Assembly: GCA_041299015.1 (NCBI GenBank)
Contig: JBFYWB010000084.1
Coordinates: 1-64,000, forward strand
Length of the DNA: 64,000 nt
Direction of reading: 5' to 3'
DNA from: JARFQH01 sp041299015
GTDB taxonomy: Bacteria; Desulfobacterota; Desulfobacteria; Desulfobacterales; SG8-13
Position 1 is the stretch's first letter, and every line of letters starts with the position of its first letter. The position numbers and the translations under genes were made by a program. The notes under the pieces are model-generated. The model was not told the DNA's origin, ran no database searches, and worked only from the letters and a program-made list of their open reading frames with translations. Below, piece after piece: positions 56,342 through 64,000 of this stretch.

Positions 56342-56418
56342 ATCCTCGCGCTTACGGCCGGAAACATGAGCAAAATCCCTCCACGGCGAACTCCAGGCAA
56401 AAAAGCGTCGGGCCGCTT

Positions 56419-56997
56419 CTAATCCACCCGCTGCACCTTCTCAATCACCACCGGTTCGACCGGTACATCCTGGAACATACCCGAACTGCCCGTCTTGACG
56501 CCCGAAATTGCATCAACGACCGCCATTCCTTCAGCGATTCGTCCGAAGACGGCATAGCCCGCACCCTGGGGTGTTTTTCCCCGGTGATTCAGGAACTCGT
56601 TGTCGGCCGTATTGATGAAAAACTGGCTCGTGGCGCTGTGAGGCTCGCTGGTGCGCGCCATGGCAACGGAGCCGCGCGTGTTTTTCAAGCCGTTGTCGGC
56701 TTCGTTGGCCACCGGCTTTTCAGTGGGTTTTTTCTGCATGTCTGCCGTCAGACCGCCGCCCTGAATCATGAAATTCGGGATCACACGGTGAAAAACGGTG
56801 CCGGTGTAGAAGCCGGCATCCACGTAGGCCAGAAAGTTCTGCACGGTAGCGGGTGCCTTTTGCGGAAAAAGTTCAATCACGATACGGCCTTTTGAGGTTT
56901 CCACAACGACCCGCGGATTGACGACGGCTTGATCGGCCGCGGCGGCCGACTGTGCGCCGACCAGGATGATCAGGGCCAGGCAAAAAAAGTTTTTCAT
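56419..56997 (-). CDS. exported peptidyl-prolyl cis-trans isomerase (cyclophilin type)
   Basis: A 192-residue cyclophilin. A signal peptide (residues 1-20, AAAADQA cleavage region) sends it to the periplasm. The cyclophilin domain starts VVETSKGRIVIELFPQKAPATVQNFLAYV near residue 32 and has FHRVIPNFMIQGGG near 70, the catalytic Arg and Gln motif, and SQFFINTADNEFLNHRGKT near 122. It speeds proline isomerisation in exported proteins, here perhaps outer-membrane proteins, in line with the MlaC and AsmA genes. The substrate-site Trp common in eukaryotic cyclophilins is absent, as in many bacterial forms. CGGAGG precedes the ATG. It is a single-gene unit. Confidence 0.93.
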   Translation of the reverse strand: MKNFFCLALIILVGAQSAAAADQAVVNPRVVVETSKGRIVIELFPQKAPATVQNFLAYVDAGFYTGTVFHRVIPNFMIQGGGLTADMQKKPTEKPVANEADNGLKNTRGSVAMARTSEPHSATSQFFINTADNEFLNHRGKTPQGAGYAVFGRIAEGMAVVDAISGVKTGSSGMFQDVPVEPVVIEKVQRVD

Positions 56998-57114
56998 CTC
57001 AGTGCCTCCGTTCCTGAAAAGTGGGTGAGACCCTCACGATCCAGGTTTTTAAAAATTTATGAAAACTTGAATGGTTACCGGCTTGCGCTCCATAAATCGA
57101 GGGGTGAACCTTAA

Positions 57115-59202
57115 ATGATAAATCGATGCTCTGTCAACCGGCTTGCCGGCCACCGGATCGAGATCAGTGTGCTTGACCCCCGGTGGATTGACTGTTATGA
57201 ATATAGGCGAACGTATCGCCCACGGCGCCCCGGCAGCAGGTATCCCGAAACCCGTGGGCGATGCCGGTTGTCGGAATTCTCGTTCGACATCGCGCACAAC
57301 CGGCTGGAGCAGTTGTTCGACCGCCGGATGAACCGGTGCTCGCAGGCGCTAGAACGCAAAAGTCGGTTCATGGAAGACGATTCAAAAGGGGCCGCCGATC
57401 CTCAATCCGGCAACCGCTTTTCCATGTCGGAGGCGACGGCGGCGGGCAATGACCTGCAGGCCGGACTGACGCCCCCGGTCGAGCTGCCGCAGCGCTATGT
57501 GGTCAAGGATATCGGGGACAAGAAAGTATTGACCTGCCTCGAGGCCCCCAACCTGACCGTTCTGATCCAGGCCGGCTTTACGGTGTCGGCCGCCACCGCG
57601 CGCAAGTCGCCGCCGGGGACCATTTACCTTGACGGCGTTGCCCAGGGCGAGCCGTTCCTGGATCACGAAAAAAAAATCTACAATCTCGACCATCACGAGG
57701 GGTGTGTCCGCGCATTTACCCTCGCAACCTGCGAACAGGCCCTGGTCATGATCCTGAAAGGGCTGGATCTGCGCGACCGGGAATGGCAGGTCTACGCCAA
57801 CGAACCCGACCTGGACACCTTGTTGGCCATATGGCTGATCTTCAATCACCAGCGTATCAGTCGCAAGGAGCCGATGCATATGCGATTTCTATATGCATTG
57901 GTCCGTCTCGAAGGAGTCATCGACGCCCTAGGTCTGGAGTTGAAGGAATTCAGCGCCCTGCCGTCGGAAGACCTCCGCAAAACCCAGCGGGTGATCGATT
58001 TCCTGCGTAAAGATGAGATCCAGTTTAAAAAGGAACACCTGTGGGAAGAAGTCGATTTCCTGGGGTATGCCGCATCAATATTGCACAAGATTGACCGCAT
58101 CATATATAAATCGAGCGAGTTTACCGACTTCAGGGGTATCAAGGAACTGGCGCGGGTCGACCTCTCCGACGACCGGATCATGGTGGTGGTCGAATCGGAC
58201 ACCGGTATATATGAACTCGAACCCCACCTCAACAACCTCTACGGCACCCGGCTTGGACTGGTCGTTCTGCAGAAGAGCCCCGGCATATACACCCTGCGGC
58301 GAATGGATTTGTTCATGCCGGGCGACCTCGAACCGGTTTACGAACGGTTGAATTACGTCGACCCGGCCGTCAAGTGCCGCTCCGAAAACAATCGTTGGGG
58401 AGGGTCGGCCGACATCGGCGGTTCGCCGCGGGCAACCGGCACGCGCCTGGAACCCAAGGAAATCGCCCAAGCCTGCCGCGACGCGCTTCAAAAGCCAAGC
58501 ATACGGCTGCAGGCCGCCGGTTTGTGGAAGGCCGCCCTATTGGCAGCGGCCATCCTGGCACCCGCGGAAATCCTGCGTCTTTTCTGGCATCCGGACGTCT
58601 GGTTCGCGAAAATCCCGCTCGGTTTGCTGCTCTACCCCGATTTCGGCGCCGCGCTCCTGGTAATCTTTCTGACCGGCGTGTTCCTGGCGATTCTGTCTTA
58701 CCAAAAGTCTTGGCAGTACGGGTTGGCCCCGCCTCTGGGCGCATCCTGGTGGCTGCTGCTCCCCGCCGCGGTTCTTTGCGGTTTTCTGGGCGGTATATGG
58801 CAGCCCGACATCTCGAACTGGAAAGGGACTCTCTTCGAGAAAATACTGTTTATGGTTATCACCCTGCCGCTGGCCGCGGAACTGCTGTTTCGCAGCCTGG
58901 TGCATGGACGTTTGGCCCGCTCGACCCGCATCCAGCATTGCAGCAGCCGTTGGTTTCTTTCATGGGCGACGGTCGGCTCCGCCTTTCTTTATGCCGCTTA
59001 CATCGGTTACCGGCTGCTGATCTCATCCGGTTCAGTGGCGGAAATGTTCACTGCCTGGACTACCGCAAATATCTTCAGTGCCTTCGCTTTCGGTATTACA
59101 GCCGGTTTGGTCAGGGAACGTTCACAGAGCGTTCTGCCCGCCTTCCTGTTTCATCTGATTACCGCGGCAGCGGTGGCGGCAGCCAACGGTGTCCTGCGAT
59201 GA
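57115..59202 (+). CDS. DHH-like phosphoesterase domain fused to CPBP-like membrane domain
   Basis: Up to 695 residues. The middle (about 125-430) resembles a DHH-type phosphoesterase: FLDHEKKIYNLDHHEG near residue 181 includes an LDHH doublet, VYANEPDLDTLLAIW near 226 supplies further acidic residues, and NRWGGSADIGGSPRATG near 427 recalls the DHHA1 substrate loop. From about 470 to the end are six to seven membrane helices; AAELLFRSLVHGRLAR near 610 and LPAFLFHLITAA near 676 resemble CPBP (Abi/CAAX-protease-like) motifs, but the usual EE is AE. The first 85 residues are Arg-rich and may not be translated: GAGGGGTG precedes ATG 57115, while ATG 57370 better fits the domain. Function is unknown. 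Confidence 0.7.
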   Translation: MINRCSVNRLAGHRIEISVLDPRWIDCYEYRRTYRPRRPGSRYPETRGRCRLSEFSFDIAHNRLEQLFDRRMNRCSQALERKSRFMEDDSKGAADPQSGNRFSMSEATAAGNDLQAGLTPPVELPQRYVVKDIGDKKVLTCLEAPNLTVLIQAGFTVSAATARKSPPGTIYLDGVAQGEPFLDHEKKIYNLDHHEGCVRAFTLATCEQALVMILKGLDLRDREWQVYANEPDLDTLLAIWLIFNHQRISRKEPMHMRFLYALVRLEGVIDALGLELKEFSALPSEDLRKTQRVIDFLRKDEIQFKKEHLWEEVDFLGYAASILHKIDRIIYKSSEFTDFRGIKELARVDLSDDRIMVVVESDTGIYELEPHLNNLYGTRLGLVVLQKSPGIYTLRRMDLFMPGDLEPVYERLNYVDPAVKCRSENNRWGGSADIGGSPRATGTRLEPKEIAQACRDALQKPSIRLQAAGLWKAALLAAAILAPAEILRLFWHPDVWFAKIPLGLLLYPDFGAALLVIFLTGVFLAILSYQKSWQYGLAPPLGASWWLLLPAAVLCGFLGGIWQPDISNWKGTLFEKILFMVITLPLAAELLFRSLVHGRLARSTRIQHCSSRWFLSWATVGSAFLYAAYIGYRLLISSGSVAEMFTAWTTANIFSAFAFGITAGLVRERSQSVLPAFLFHLITAAAVAAANGVLR

Positions 59203-59204
59203 TG

Positions 59205-59258
59205 TGAAACGGGCTGCTCTATGGTGTGGCAAAACACACTCTGGCGCAGCCCGTTTCA
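59205..59258. terminator. 13-bp hairpin between convergent genes
   Basis: Perfect arms TGAAACGGGCTGC (59205-59217) and GCAGCCCGTTTCA (59246-59258) surround a 28-base loop that itself has a small GTGT/ACAC stem. It lies between the end of the membrane fusion gene and the end of the leftward exporter operon, and so can end transcription from both sides. No long T-run is present. Confidence 0.6.
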
Positions 59259-59260
59259 GA

Positions 59261-60370
59261 TCAGTTGATCCGATGGCGGAACAACCAGGTTGCGACGCTC
59301 AGGTTGACAAAGCCGATAATCGCCATAGGCCAGTATTGGTCGATCAGTAAATGAAACGGGGTGTTTTCCAGAAACACGCCGCGGATCACCGCCATGAAAT
59401 ACCGCAGCGGATTAAGCAGGGTTATGTGTTGCACCACCGTCGGCATGTTGGCGATCGGAGTGGTGAATCCGGAGAGAATAATGGCCGGCACCATGAACAG
59501 AAAGGCACCCATCAGCCCTTGCTGCTGCGTGACCGCCAGGGAGGAAATCATCAGGCCGATGCCGATGGCCGAGAGGATGAAGAGAAACAGGCCGGTGTAA
59601 AGCGTAATGATGTGACCGCGCAGCGGGACGTCGAACCAGAAAACGGTGATCAGGATAATAACGGTCGCCTCGGCGGTCCCAATGATGAACCCCGGCAGGG
59701 CTTTGCCGATTAAAATTTCAACCGGCCGCAGCGGGGTCACCAGCAGCTGGTCGAAGGTGCCCTGTTCCCGCTCCCGGGCCACACTCAGGGCGGTCACCAG
59801 AAGGGTAACCACCAACGTCAGCAGACCGATGATACCGGGAACGATAAACCAGCGGCTCTCCAGGTTGGCGTTGAACCAGGCTCGGATCTCCAGGTGGGCC
59901 GGGGGGGATGGGCCGCCATGCTGGCGGATCCACTCCAGGTTATAGCGGGTGAGAATGGCCCTTACGTAGTTAAGGGCTATCATGGCGGTGTTCGAGTTGC
60001 GGCCGTCGACGATGACCTGCAGCGTGGCGCGTCCGCCGGTCAACAGGTCACGGCTGAACTGCGGACCGATGTGGACCACCAGAAGGGCGCCCTTGCGGTC
60101 GATCAGCGGGGCGATATCGGCATCGCGACCGATCGACCCGACCTCCTGAAAGTAGGGCGAACCCTTGAAGCGGCCCAGCAGGTCGCGGGCCGCGGCACCC
60201 CGGTCCTCGTCATAGACGGCGTAAGGAACGTTGGTCAAATCGTAGGTAGCCGCATAACCGAACACCAGAAGCTGTACGATCGGCGGGATGACGATGGTGA
60301 AGCGGCTCTTTTTATCCTTCATCAGGGCCAGGAATTCTTTGCGCACCAAGGCAACGATTCGTAGGAACAC
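59261..60370 (-). CDS. ABC-2 type exporter permease (YbhR-like)
   Basis: A 369-residue permease. One helix at residues 20-42 (FTIVIPPIVQLLVFGYAATY) precedes a periplasmic domain of about 150 residues, then five helices. VAREREQGTFDQLLVTPLRPVEILIGKALPGF near residue 215 is the ABC-2 coupling signature, and GAFLFMVPAIILSGFTTPIANMP near 305 is the closing one. The start is a GTG (MVFLRIVALVRKEF) with AGAGG just upstream; it begins within 10 bases of the end of the previous gene. It forms a heterodimer with the paralogous permease upstream. Substrates of this exporter class include drugs and sodium or chloride ions; the actual one is unknown. Confidence 0.88.
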   Translation of the reverse strand: MFLRIVALVRKEFLALMKDKKSRFTIVIPPIVQLLVFGYAATYDLTNVPYAVYDEDRGAAARDLLGRFKGSPYFQEVGSIGRDADIAPLIDRKGALLVVHIGPQFSRDLLTGGRATLQVIVDGRNSNTAMIALNYVRAILTRYNLEWIRQHGGPSPPAHLEIRAWFNANLESRWFIVPGIIGLLTLVVTLLVTALSVAREREQGTFDQLLVTPLRPVEILIGKALPGFIIGTAEATVIILITVFWFDVPLRGHIITLYTGLFLFILSAIGIGLMISSLAVTQQQGLMGAFLFMVPAIILSGFTTPIANMPTVVQHITLLNPLRYFMAVIRGVFLENTPFHLLIDQYWPMAIIGFVNLSVATWLFRHRIN

Positions 60371-60378
60371 GGCACCTC

Positions 60379-61554
60379 TTAATCGAGTCGCTTGCGCGAT
60401 TTTTTGCGGCTGAGACCGAGAAAAAGCGCGGCAAATACCATCAAAGCCAACGCGTTGGGCAGAATCACGGACCAGACATTGCCGGCCAGAAACACGGTCT
60501 GCAGGATGGAGACAAAATAGCGGGCGGCGATAAGGTGCGTCACGCCCTGGACCACCGGCGGCATGCTGGCGATGTCGAAGATGAAACCGGAGAGCAGAAA
60601 AGCCGGGAGAAAGGTGACGATGATGGCGGCCTGCCCGGCCACGAACTGGTTTTTGGCCGCAGTTGAAATGAGCAGTCCCATTCCCAGGGCCACCAGCAGG
60701 AACAGGGCCGAAGTTGCCGTCAGGACCCAAAGGGACCCGATCAGCGGGACCTCGAAAACCCAGACCGCCATGGCGACCGAAAGACCCATACCCCCCATGC
60801 CCATGATGAAGTACGGCACCAACTTGCCCAGTAGAATCTCGTGCACCGCCACAGGGGTCACCATGAGCGCCTCCATGGTGCCGCGTTCCCACTCGCGAGC
60901 CACCACCAGCGCGGTCAGTAGGGCCCCGATGAGAGTCATGATGACGGCGACCAGGCCGGGGACGAGAAAATTACGGCTGCGTACGGCGCTGTTGAACCAT
61001 ACCCGCTGCTCCACCTGGATCGGCAGGTTCAGCGGGTTTCCAAGACTCAAGGAGCGCTGCTCCATCCAGTTGAGCCAGGCGCCCTCTACATACCCGGACA
61101 CCAGCCGGGCGGTGTTGGCATCGACCCCGTTCAAAATGACCTGCACCGCCGCACCGCCCGGCTGCCGCAAATCCCTTGCAAAATTGGCCCGCAAACAAAT
61201 GATGCCGTCCACGCGATGATCCATCAGCGCCTCTTCGGCCATCCGCATGTCTTGCATGAGCAGCGGGGCAAAATAGGCGTTGTTCCTGAAAACCGCAAGG
61301 AAGCCGGCCGTATCGGCATCGGCCTGTTCGACGACCACGGCGATGGGCACGTGTTTGGCGTCAAGGGAAACGCCGTAGCCGAAAAGCAGCAGCAGGACCA
61401 CCGGCATCAGGAAGGCAATTCCGATACTGCTCGGATCGCGCACCACCTGCAAAAATTCCTTGCGCACCAGACCGCGCAACCGCATCAGTCCGCCACCGCG
61501 GGTTTTTTCCGGTGGCGCGGACCTCCCGTGGCCGTCTGCTTCCCCGTCGCTCAT
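60379..61554 (-). CDS. ABC-2 type exporter permease (YbhS-like)
   Basis: A 391-residue permease, paralogous to the next gene. After a soluble N-terminus of 25 residues, LRGLVRKEFLQVVRDPSSIGIAF leads into the first helix (about 45-63). The periplasmic domain includes DHRVDGIICLRANFARDLRQPG. VAREWERGTMEALMVTPVAVHEILLGKLVPYF near residue 218 is the coupling signature, and LPAFLLSGFIFDIASMPPVVQG near 310 is the second. Its ATG overlaps the stop of the ATPase gene by four bases. The two permeases, the ATPase and the membrane-fusion protein form an exporter whose order matches the YbhGFSR type. Confidence 0.9.
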   Translation of the reverse strand: MSDGEADGHGRSAPPEKTRGGGLMRLRGLVRKEFLQVVRDPSSIGIAFLMPVVLLLLFGYGVSLDAKHVPIAVVVEQADADTAGFLAVFRNNAYFAPLLMQDMRMAEEALMDHRVDGIICLRANFARDLRQPGGAAVQVILNGVDANTARLVSGYVEGAWLNWMEQRSLSLGNPLNLPIQVEQRVWFNSAVRSRNFLVPGLVAVIMTLIGALLTALVVAREWERGTMEALMVTPVAVHEILLGKLVPYFIMGMGGMGLSVAMAVWVFEVPLIGSLWVLTATSALFLLVALGMGLLISTAAKNQFVAGQAAIIVTFLPAFLLSGFIFDIASMPPVVQGVTHLIAARYFVSILQTVFLAGNVWSVILPNALALMVFAALFLGLSRKKSRKRLD

Positions 61555-63365
61555 GTCGGTATTTCCATGTGGTCCTGCCGTTCGATCAGCGCGATAAATG
61601 CTTCCTCCATGGTCTGTACCGGTTTCGCGCGATCACCGCCGGCCTTTTGTTTGATGTCGAGCGGACTGCCGATGGCCAGAATTTCGCCGGCCGCCATGAT
61701 CGCCAACCGATCGCAGTATTCGGCTTCCTCCATGAAATGCGTGGTCACCAGCACGGTGACGCCGGCGGCGGCCAGTGAATTGATGTGACGCCAAAACTCC
61801 CGGCGCGCCATCGGATCGACCCCGGAGGTGGGCTCGTCTAGAAACAGGATGTCCGGCGCATGCATTAGGGCCGCAGCCAACGCCAACCGTTGTTTGAAGC
61901 CGAGCGGCAGCTCCCCGCTGACGGCGTCGGCCAGTTCGGAGAGCTCAAAACGGTTCAGGACCCAGTCGATCCGGTCGCGACGCCGCCGACCGCGTAACCC
62001 GTAGGCGCTGCTGAAAAACTGCAGATTCTGACGTACGCTCAGATTGCCGTAAAGTGAAAATTTCTGCGACATGTAACCGATGCGAGCCCGGGCCTTGGCG
62101 GTCGCCCGCCGCAGATCGCGCCCGGCCACGCTCAGCTGTCCGTCGCTGACCGGCAGCAGTCCGCAGAGCATCCGGAAGGTCGTGGTCTTCCCGGCACCGT
62201 TGGCGCCCAGCAATCCGAACACCTCGCCCTGAAACACCTCAAAGGAGACGTTCTTGACGGCGTAGAAGTCGCCGAACCGGCGCCGGACATGGTCCACCCT
62301 GATGACGGCGGCGTCAGCCGCCGGCGACGACACCCCGATATCCATTTCCGCAGGGGATTTCCGGCCGAGGGCTTCGTCGCTGCGGGCGGCAGTGAGCATG
62401 GCGACGTAGCCGTCTTCAAATCGGGGCGCTACGGCTGCAATGTCGACATCCGGTACACGGGGCAGCAGGACCGACGGGTCCGGCGCGGTGGTGCCGGCCA
62501 TCACCATGCGGACCACCTCGCCCTGAATGACGGTGTCCACTACCCCTTCAGCGTCTGCCAGGCGCTGCTGCAGTTCGCGTTTTTTAAGACCGGCGGCGCT
62601 CACGGCGTAGGCCCGCCCCGCCTGCTTCGCTCTGAAAGCACCCGGTGGTCCCTGGCCGAGAACCCGGCCGTCATGAAGAATTACGACCTCGTCGCAGCGC
62701 TCGGCTTCGTCCAGATAAGCGGTGCTTAGGAGCACGCTCATTCCTTCGGTTGCCACCAGCCGGCCGACGATGGCCCAGAGTTCCCGCCGCGACACCGGAT
62801 CGACGCCGACCGTGGGTTCGTCCAGCAGCAGCAGGCGCGGCGGTCGCACCAGCGAACAGGCCAGGCCGAGCTTCTGCTTCATACCGCCGGAAAGCTGTCC
62901 GGCCAAGCGCTTGGTGAACGCACCGAGATTGGTCATCCGGTTAAGTTCAGCATAGCGCCCAGCCCGGTCGGTCTTGAGCACACCCTGCAAATCCGCGTAA
63001 AGATCGAGATTCTCCTGAACACTGAGGTCTTCGTAAAGCCCGAAGCGCTGCGGCATGTAACCGATGCTGGCCTGTACCGTCAAGGGGTTGGAGACGGCAT
63101 CGATATCGAGCACGGTGATCGCGCCGGTGGCCGGTTTCAACAAACCGGCCGACAGGCGCATCAGGGTGGTCTTGCCGGCGCCATCCGGTCCGATTAAGCC
63201 GGTGATGCGACCGCGGCCGATGCGCAGGCTGACGGTGTCAAGCGCCGGGATACGACGCTTGCCCTGGAAGAAAAACTTGGATACCCCTTTGAACTCCAGG
63301 GCCGGTCGCTCGCTATCGACGCCTTGGATCGGCGCCCCGGATCCTTGATTGACGGCCGCGGGCAT
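61551..63365 (-). CDS. ybhF: fused double ATP-binding protein of ABC-2 exporter (YbhF-like)
   Basis: A 604-residue protein with two ABC domains in tandem. The first (about 25-250) has Walker A GPDGAGKTTLMR near residue 60, the signature LSGGMKQKLGLACSLV near 152 and Walker B LLLLDEPTVGVDPVSRRE near 170. The second (about 345-580) has GANGAGKTTTFR near 382, SGELPLGFKQRLALAAALM near 470 with an altered signature (LPLGFKQ instead of LSGGxxQ) and LFLDEPTSGVDPMARRE near 492. The altered signature matches the asymmetry known in YbhF-like proteins. GAGGAG precedes the ATG, which overlaps the stop of the membrane-fusion gene by one base. Confidence 0.93.
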   Translation of the reverse strand: MPAAVNQGSGAPIQGVDSERPALEFKGVSKFFFQGKRRIPALDTVSLRIGRGRITGLIGPDGAGKTTLMRLSAGLLKPATGAITVLDIDAVSNPLTVQASIGYMPQRFGLYEDLSVQENLDLYADLQGVLKTDRAGRYAELNRMTNLGAFTKRLAGQLSGGMKQKLGLACSLVRPPRLLLLDEPTVGVDPVSRRELWAIVGRLVATEGMSVLLSTAYLDEAERCDEVVILHDGRVLGQGPPGAFRAKQAGRAYAVSAAGLKKRELQQRLADAEGVVDTVIQGEVVRMVMAGTTAPDPSVLLPRVPDVDIAAVAPRFEDGYVAMLTAARSDEALGRKSPAEMDIGVSSPAADAAVIRVDHVRRRFGDFYAVKNVSFEVFQGEVFGLLGANGAGKTTTFRMLCGLLPVSDGQLSVAGRDLRRATAKARARIGYMSQKFSLYGNLSVRQNLQFFSSAYGLRGRRRRDRIDWVLNRFELSELADAVSGELPLGFKQRLALAAALMHAPDILFLDEPTSGVDPMARREFWRHINSLAAAGVTVLVTTHFMEEAEYCDRLAIMAAGEILAIGSPLDIKQKAGGDRAKPVQTMEEAFIALIERQDHMEIPT

Positions 63366-64000
63366 CAGTTCTCCTCGCAGGAGCGAATGCTTTCGGCGCC
63401 GGCCGGCCGGCGGGACTGTTTCAAAGGAACGATCACCGTGGCGGGCATGCCGAGGCGCAGCTCGTTTTGGGGATTGCACACGTAAACGCGGATCTGATAG
63501 ACGAGCTGCGTCCTCAACTCCGGTGTTTCCACGGTTTTGGGGGTGAATTCGGCCATGGGTGACATATAGCCGATCCATGCCGGATAGGCTTTGTCCGGAA
63601 AACTGTCGGTGACCACCCGGGCGGCCATACCCGGAAACAGTTGGCCCAGATGGGTTCCCGGAACGAAGGCGCGGACCCAGACCGGGTCGACCAGAGCCAA
63701 GGTGAAAACGGACTTTTGCGGGGAAGCCATATCGCCGGGTTCCAATATGCGGTTCTGGATGATGCCGTCGGACGGCGCGTACAAGGCGGCATCGGCCAGC
63801 TTCCGGTCGGCCAGCGCCAGTTCGGCCTCGAGGGCCTTGAGCTTCGAACGGGCCGCGGCGATGTCTTCCCTCCGGGGGCCGGCGAGGGCCAGGTTCAACA
63901 TCTGTACGGCCGCCTTCAGCTGGGCCTGCGCGGTATCGGCCTTGGCCCTGGCCTGATCGATCTGCTCCGGGGCGATCAGGTTTTTCTCTGCCAGGGGTCG
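63365..64000 (-). CDS. HlyD-type membrane-fusion protein, C-terminal part
   Basis: At least 211 residues are visible; the N-terminus lies beyond the right edge. The visible part starts in a helical hairpin (NLIAPEQIDQARAKADTAQA, then REDIAAARSKLKALEAELAL), continues with the lipoyl-like barrel (DAALYAPSDGIIQNRILEPGDMASP) and ends with RLGMPATVIVPL, the usual C-terminus of periplasmic adaptor proteins. It links the inner-membrane exporter to an outer-membrane channel of the TolC type. The stop overlaps the start of the double ATPase gene by one base, so it is the first visible gene of the leftward exporter operon. A TetR-type regulator might be expected to its right. Confidence 0.92.
   Translation of the reverse strand, partial: RPLAEKNLIAPEQIDQARAKADTAQAQLKAAVQMLNLALAGPRREDIAAARSKLKALEAELALADRKLADAALYAPSDGIIQNRILEPGDMASPQKSVFTLALVDPVWVRAFVPGTHLGQLFPGMAARVVTDSFPDKAYPAWIGYMSPMAEFTPKTVETPELRTQLVYQIRVYVCNPQNELRLGMPATVIVPLKQSRRPAGAESIRSCEEN

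Overview
The window (about 59% GC by eye, dense, few mobile elements) looks like the chromosome of a strictly anaerobic, probably sulfate-reducing member of the Desulfobacterota (Desulfosarcina/Desulfococcus-like). The evidence is superoxide reductase with rubredoxins and an A-type flavoprotein, a class I hybrid-cluster protein with an HcpR-type regulator, a nif cluster with nifI1-nifI2 between nifH and nifD, and many small zinc/iron ribbon proteins. The taxonomic call is inference. No rRNA, tRNA, CRISPR array or complete insertion sequence was seen.

Region 1 (1-8.4 kb) is a redox and nitrosative-stress island. A leftward set encodes superoxide reductase, a rubredoxin-like protein, a flavodoxin, a zinc ribbon, a flavin-reductase/arsenate-reductase fusion, rubredoxin and the truncated A-type flavoprotein. 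Next to it hcp is followed by a degenerate HD protein and a 2x[4Fe-4S] protein. hcpR is divergent from hcp, with two 14-bp TTGAC-N4-GTCAA operators between them. Region 2 (8.4-12 kb) holds a Cys-rich exported protein and a DUF2318 / FtsX-type permease / LolD-type ATPase operon preceded by two adjacent perfect palindromes. Region 3 (12-16.6 kb) holds a myo-inositol-phosphate synthase, a TIM-barrel sugar isomerase, a zinc-type alcohol dehydrogenase and an acyl-CoA dehydrogenase. Region 4 (17-22 kb) is a full 2-oxoacid (pyruvate-type) dehydrogenase complex, E1a-E1b-E2-E3. Region 5 (22-26.5 kb) has a transposase remnant, a racemase, a tandem universal stress protein, superoxide dismutase and a sugar nucleotidyltransferase.

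Region 6 (26.9-38.3 kb) is a compact nitrogenase cluster: nifA, nifH, nifI1, nifI2, nifD, nifK, nifE, nifN, nifB and a [2Fe-2S] ferredoxin. A sigma-54 type -24/-12 element lies before nifH. P-cluster, FeMo-co and radical-SAM ligands are all present, so the enzyme should be functional and of the molybdenum type. The cluster ends in a frameshifted small gene and an unknown 104-residue protein. Region 7 (39-48.4 kb) has a LOG-family protein, then a leftward M20 peptidase plus complete peptide ABC transporter (binding protein, two permeases, two ATPases) and an exported lipoprotein. Region 8 (48.5-59.2 kb) contains an ankyrin-repeat exported protein, a PilZ protein, two aminotransferases, AsmA, MlaC, an HD phosphohydrolase, an exported cyclophilin, and an unusual DHH-like/CPBP-like membrane fusion. 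Region 9 (59.3-64 kb) is a leftward YbhGFSR-like exporter whose membrane-fusion gene runs off the right edge.

The strongest unexplained signals are the paired palindromes before the DUF2318 operon, the ArsC fusion inside the oxygen-defence operon, the DHH/CPBP fusion, the two unknown genes after the nif cluster, and a plus-strand terminator with no gene in front of it near 24.8 kb.
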